In this document: piece after piece, positions 59,653-64,000 of the stretch
How the letters are laid out: every line of letters begins with the position of its first letter
Numbering within the stretch: position 1 is the first letter of the stretch
From: Amoebidium appalachense
Taxonomy: Eukaryota; Ichthyosporea
DNA length: 64,000 bases
Assembly: GCA_963693365.1 (NCBI GenBank)
Contig: CAVNZM010000012.1
Span: forward strand, 3,596,001-3,660,000
Direction: 5' to 3'
Position numbers and translations under genes: made by a program
The notes under the pieces: model-generated
What the model was told of the DNA's origin: nothing
Databases searched by the model: none
What the model saw: the letters and a program-made list of their open reading frames with translations, nothing else

Positions 59653-61500
59653 TCTCTCTCTCTCTCTCCCCCCGTATCAACACAATACTCTTTTCTTTTC
59701 TTCCTTTCTTTTTCTTTTCTTTTCTTGCCTTTTTTTTCCCTATTTTTTGAATAAGGGGGGGGGGGGGGGGGGGGGGGGGGAGGACAAGCACTCACCGTGA
59801 CAGACTCGCACAGGTTGCTCCAGAGGTCGAAGTTGGGGAAGGCATCTGGCCACGACTTTTTCAAAACAAAAAATCGGTATGCCGTGCCGCCAAACACATA
59901 GCCAACAATGCTTAGGAAGAGCCTGCAAGTGGTGGTGTTTTGTGTTAGGAAACTAACCAACAAAAATTTTGATACGGGGCCGCACAGGAATGGGAGAATG
60001 GCCGGGTTGGGAATGGAAGCTAAACAGTGATGTAATCCGGGAGGTGTGTGCTTGTGTGAGTGTGTGAGTGTGGCGTATGCGGGCACGCAGACATGAGTGG
60101 GACGAGAGAGGGGGGGAGGGGAGGGAGGGAGGGAGGGAGGGAGGGAGGGGGGGGAGAGAGAGAGAGAGGGGGGGGGGGGGGGGAGAGGGAAAGAGAGCGA
60201 GAGAGGGCGAGGAGGGGGGAGGGGGGGAGGGAGAGAGAGAGCGCGCGAGAGAGATGGAGGCTCACTCAAACGCCCCACAGCGTGGAACACCAATGCACAC
60301 CAAATACTTACCCCATCTTGTGTGGGTGGGATGATGGATGAGGGTGGAAATGGTTTTTCTTTCTTTCTTTCTTTCTTTTATTTATTTATTTATTTTCTTT
60401 TTTTTTTTTTTTGGGGGGGGGGGGGGGCAGAGGCTGTGGATGGATGTGCGTGGGGTGGTGAGACGTGGTGGTGTGTGTGTGGTTGGTGGCGGTGGTGGTG
60501 GTGGGGGGGGGGGGGGGGGGGGGGGGGGGTTGAATGCGGAACACAATACGAAGTACGCATACACGATGAGAAGCATGGTGCAGGACACATGCAAAGGCAA
60601 ACATTCAAGTATGCAACATCAGCCATGTGCACAGTATGCGTCATAAGCAGAGCCCATCCTCAGGGGGGGGGGGGGGGGGGGGGGGATTACAGCAAGAAAA
60701 AGGTGCCGAAAAAGCCCATGCCGCTGTTACTAGCCTCTGTTACAGGGCATGCATATGGTGTCAGCCACTCGAAGGAATACGTGCAGTTGTCCTCATTGAT
60801 CAGCGACGGGGGGTTATCCTGTGTGCACGAAAACGTGAGAACAATTATTTAGTGGTAGAGTATGTTGAGTTTTGGGCTTCCCACTCTGTTTGTATTTGTT
60901 CTTTCAGCATATTCATCCGTACTTTGCATCCATATTCCCTCCCTCCCTCCCTCCCTCCCCCCGCCCCTCCCTCCCTCCCCCCCCAAAAAAGAAAGAAAGA
61001 AAAGGGTGGGAAGGGGGGGGGGGGGGGGGGGGGGGAGGGGGGGGGGGGGGGGGGGAAGGAAGGGAAAAAAAGAAAGAAAGAGGAAAAAAAACCCCCCCAC
61101 TCCCACCTCCACCACACATGCACGTAAAAACATACACACAGACACAGGCATGTACACACTCACCTCCCCCTCCCCCCTCCCCCTCCCCGAATATAGCCCC
61201 TGCCCCCATGCGCTCCAAACACCCACAAACATGCACATCCTCCGCTCCGGCTCCCCTGATCATTTGATGATAGGTGGTCGGTGAGTAATATGTGTCTGTG
61301 TTGAATGCATATACATGGGAACTACTAAACGTGTGTATGCCGTAATCAATCCTGGTATTGATTATTAAAGTGGCTCTCTACATGTTAATGTACATTAAGG
61401 TTGACCGGAATCCAAAACGAGCTCTATCATAGCCCGGCTGTTTTCCTAATCTCAAATCTATTCCCTTGCCCTAACAACCAGTGTGTATGTAGGTCGCAGG

Positions 61501-61541
<41 letters not shown>

Positions 61542-61878
61542 CCCGCCCCGCCCGCCCAAAAAAAAAAAAAAAAAAAAAGGACGGAGGTTGGGGGGTGGGG
61601 GTGGGAGAATCATGCCACAGTGCTACGTCTCCAAGAAAAAAAGGAGGGGAGCTGGAGGGGGCGGGGAACGGGAGTGGGGGAAATGCCACAGCCCTGTCAC
61701 CCCCCAAAAAGTGCAATGATCACCCCAAGAACGCATAAAGCCAAAGCCTGACACCTGACTTTAGTAGCCACTCCTATCAGGTCCCTGCAACCCTGTGCGC
61801 CTGTACAGACACCAGGGCCCAGCATAATGCCCGCATACGCTTGCGTGTGATGCATATACATATATCTACATATCTAAG

Positions 61879-61909
<31 letters not shown>

Positions 61910-61910
61910 G

Positions 61911-61941
<31 letters not shown>

Positions 61942-62172
61942 ACCCACACCCACACATACACACCCACCCACCCGCCCACACACACACATGTGTATATCGA
62001 TCGATGGACTTACCGAGGGCATGGACTTCTTGCACACCAGGGAGATAATGGTGTTGCGATCTGTATCGGCACGGTGGCAGTGGCCCCCCTCCTTGTACGT
62101 CAGCCTGAGCGCACCGTCTGCGCCCCAATTCACGCAAAGTGAGAAATGGGATGGTGAGTGTAGAAACCAGAT

Positions 62173-62240
<68 letters not shown>

Positions 62241-62488
62241 CCCGGGGGAAAGGGGGGTGGGGGGTGGGGGTGGGGGGTCATAAATCGTGTGTTTAATTTT
62301 CTTCCTCATTCTTATTAGGCATTATTTCGTTTATTTTTTACTATTGTTCAGATTCATTCTTTTGTAACCCACGGTGCCGTGTGTCTTGTAATGGGTGTGC
62401 TGAAGCAGGTGCATGTTGTGCCATAATACACAAGGGGAACAGGGGAAGGTGACAAGGTGAGGGCAAAGGGGAGAGGCCAAGGGAGAGG

Positions 62489-62523
<35 letters not shown>

Positions 62524-63420
62524 GGGGGGGGGGGGGGGGTTAGAGGAGGTGGGGAAGGGGTCGACATTGGTCAGGACAGGCAGGGGTCTGACATTACCAT
62601 AAAAAGGAGCAACAGTACCGTATAGACCGATTAGAATGGCAAAAATGCAAAACGAGGTGGAGGGTGCATACAGGAATCATTCACAGCCCCCCCCCCCCCC
62701 CCCCCGGGGGGGGGGGGGGGGGGGGTAGAGTAGCAGCATACAGTCAAAGCGGATATTGTCCAAAACAACGGTAATGTAATATTACCCAAAAAAAAAAAAA
62801 AGAGGAAAGAAAAAAAAACCCTTAGTGTGCAACATCAAGTGACGAACTTCTCGGGCGAGAGAAGGGGAAGGGGAGGGAGGGGGGGGTTGGGGCGGGGGGG
62901 GGGGTTTGAATGCGGAACACAGTACGAAGTACGCATACACGATGAGAAGCATGGTGCAGGACACATGCAAAGGCAAACATTCAAGTATGCAACATCATCC
63001 ATGCGCACAGTATGCGTCATAAGCAGAGCCCAATCCTCAGGGAGGGCCCAAGTCATCAATTGCGTCTGAGTTTCGACCCCTTAGCCCGCGTATATACGAC
63101 TCTCCAACTCAGACAGCAGCATCAATTGAACTTGGGAGGGTCAACCCGTCTTGATCAAAGACGAGCAGGGTTGCTTATGCAAGCAAGGTGAGCAAAACGG
63201 TGAAGATGTGTGTGCAAACTAAAGCAGTGCAGCGAAAAATGCGTACGTGCTTACAGATGCACGACACAGAGCAACCATGCCCGGTTGCATGAAAGTAAAG
63301 GGGGGGGGGGGGGGGGGGGGGATGTTTACCTTCCACCAAAGTAATCTTTGCCGTAGTGGCATCTCCGCACTCAAACACCTGATTTTCCTGTCCGACTTTA
63401 ACCTGCCACACAGCAGCATG
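58052..63420 (-). CDS. mannose-6-phosphate-receptor-like protein, 3' six exons
   Basis: Exons 5' to 3': 63330-63420, 62014-62117, 60691-60818, 59796-59922, 59201-59263, 58052-58141, all joining in phase. An MRH (P-type lectin) domain spans the first three: VWQVKVGQE (Gln), VFECGD, LRLTYKEGGHCH, DRNTIISLVC (Arg), NCTYSFEW (Glu), TPYACPV (Tyr); the four sugar-contact residues Q, R, E, Y appear present. Then one membrane segment MGFFGTFFLLLFLSIVGYVF, a cytosolic WPDAFPNFDLWSNLCESV resembling the membrane-proximal tail of the cation-dependent receptor, and a C-terminus ending EEDDDRLLDS. The last is an acidic DxxLL signal, the kind bound by GGA adaptors. Role by family: carries lysosomal hydrolases from the Golgi to endosomes. 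Signal peptide and first MRH strands lie right of the window. Confidence 0.88.
59334..59398 (+). repeat. C65 homopolymer in receptor intron
   Basis: C run followed by an A-rich stretch; G on the sense strand of the receptor gene, 70 bp upstream of the 59201-59263 exon. Confidence 0.9.
60529..60664 (-). repeat. intronic interspersed repeat, variant A, fragment 2
   Basis: TTGAATGCGGAACACAATACG to CCCATCCTCAGG between two G tracts, the second ending at the donor of the 60691-60818 exon. Confidence 0.85.
62905..63301 (-). repeat. intronic interspersed repeat, variant A, full copy 2
   Basis: TTTGAATGCGGAACACAGTA to CATGAAAGTAAAG, flanked on both sides by G tracts. Lies directly downstream of the donor of the 63330-63420 exon. 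Confidence 0.9.
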
Positions 63421-63633
63421 CTGCATGCAAGGTTGAGTTCATATCAGAATACTACTTGATAACCCCCCCCCCCCCCCCCCCCCCTCCCCCCCCCCCCTCC
63501 CCCCCCCCCCCCCCCCCCCCCCAAACTCCCCACCATTCCCTTTCATCCCCTTCCTTTACCCTCCCCCTCCCCCCCCCCCATCCCTCCCCCTCCCCCTGCC
63601 CCTCCTTAAAACCGCCCCCGCCACTTCCGGCTG

Positions 63634-63697
<64 letters not shown>

Positions 63698-63701
63698 AAC
63701 C

Positions 63702-63733
<32 letters not shown>

Positions 63734-64000
63734 ACACACACACACAAACATCAACAGAATACTAAGCGCGCGCACCGATGTGTGTGTGCGGGGGGGGGGG
63801 GGGGGGGGAGAAGACACTGTGAACATGAATGAAAAGGGCGCATGGAGTACTCTCTAACTCTCGCTCCCACTACAACCTTCCCGTCTCCCCTTCCTCTCCT
63901 CCCCCCCCCCCCCCCCCCCCCCCCTCTCTCTCCGTCCCTCGAACCACCCTCCAGACGCACCGACCCTCCTGCAAGAAATCTCGCCCACCCTTTCCTCCGT
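63421..64000 (-). other. receptor intron with possible partial exon at the edge
   Basis: C tracts, (CA)n at 63634-63694 and G/C tracts. A good donor (GTGCGT on the minus strand) at 63955-63960 could end an exon covering 63961-64000 and beyond, in phase 0 with the next receptor exon. Too short to confirm. Confidence 0.3.

Overview
This is nuclear DNA from a unicellular eukaryote with very intron-rich genes, canonical GT-AG splicing, and an extreme load of homopolymer C/G tracts and CA/GT microsatellites. The 5'-3' exoribonuclease and the mannose-6-phosphate-receptor-like protein look close to animal homologues. Together with a patch of giant-virus-like genes, this makes a unicellular relative of animals (for example an ichthyosporean) a reasonable guess. 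It is inference; nothing in the window proves the species.

Layout. 1-3.77 kb: compact, intronless, tightly packed genes of giant-virus type (T5orf172/GIY-YIG-like, YqaJ exonuclease, a very basic small protein, a long coiled-coil protein), read here as an endogenous viral fragment. It ends exactly at a fragment of a tyrosine-recombinase retroelement repeat. 4.9-6 kb: start of a secreted Cys-rich protein with six tandem N-glycosylation-type repeats. 6.8-22 kb: a Kelch-MYND gene split by a 12.7-kb nest of transposons: a Ty1/copia element (TSD GTATG) that contains a Ngaro-like element inside one LTR, two solo LTRs (TSDs AGGAA and CCATC) and a pair of tRNA-derived SINE-like units. 23-25 kb and 53-56 kb: two almost identical copies of one LINE-type retrotransposon, the first 5'-truncated.

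26.2-44.9 kb (minus strand): an XRN2/RAT1 nuclear 5'-3' exoribonuclease gene. I could rebuild 23 exons (977 residues) with consistent phases, apart from a single extra base in exon 3. Its introns consist mostly of microsatellites and a recurring interspersed repeat that always lies in the same orientation. 47-52 kb: a decayed LINE fragment, two exons of an unidentified gene and an intronless proline-rich disordered protein. 58-64 kb (minus strand): six exons of a mannose-6-phosphate-receptor-like sorting receptor, from its MRH domain through a membrane segment to an acidic dileucine tail; its 5' end lies beyond the window.

The host genes are unrelated to one another: RNA decay and transcription termination (XRN2), lysosomal enzyme sorting (MPR-like) and an unassigned Kelch-MYND scaffold. 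The common theme of the window is invasion: viral DNA, YR, LTR and non-LTR retroelements, tRNA-derived repeats and microsatellite growth in introns.
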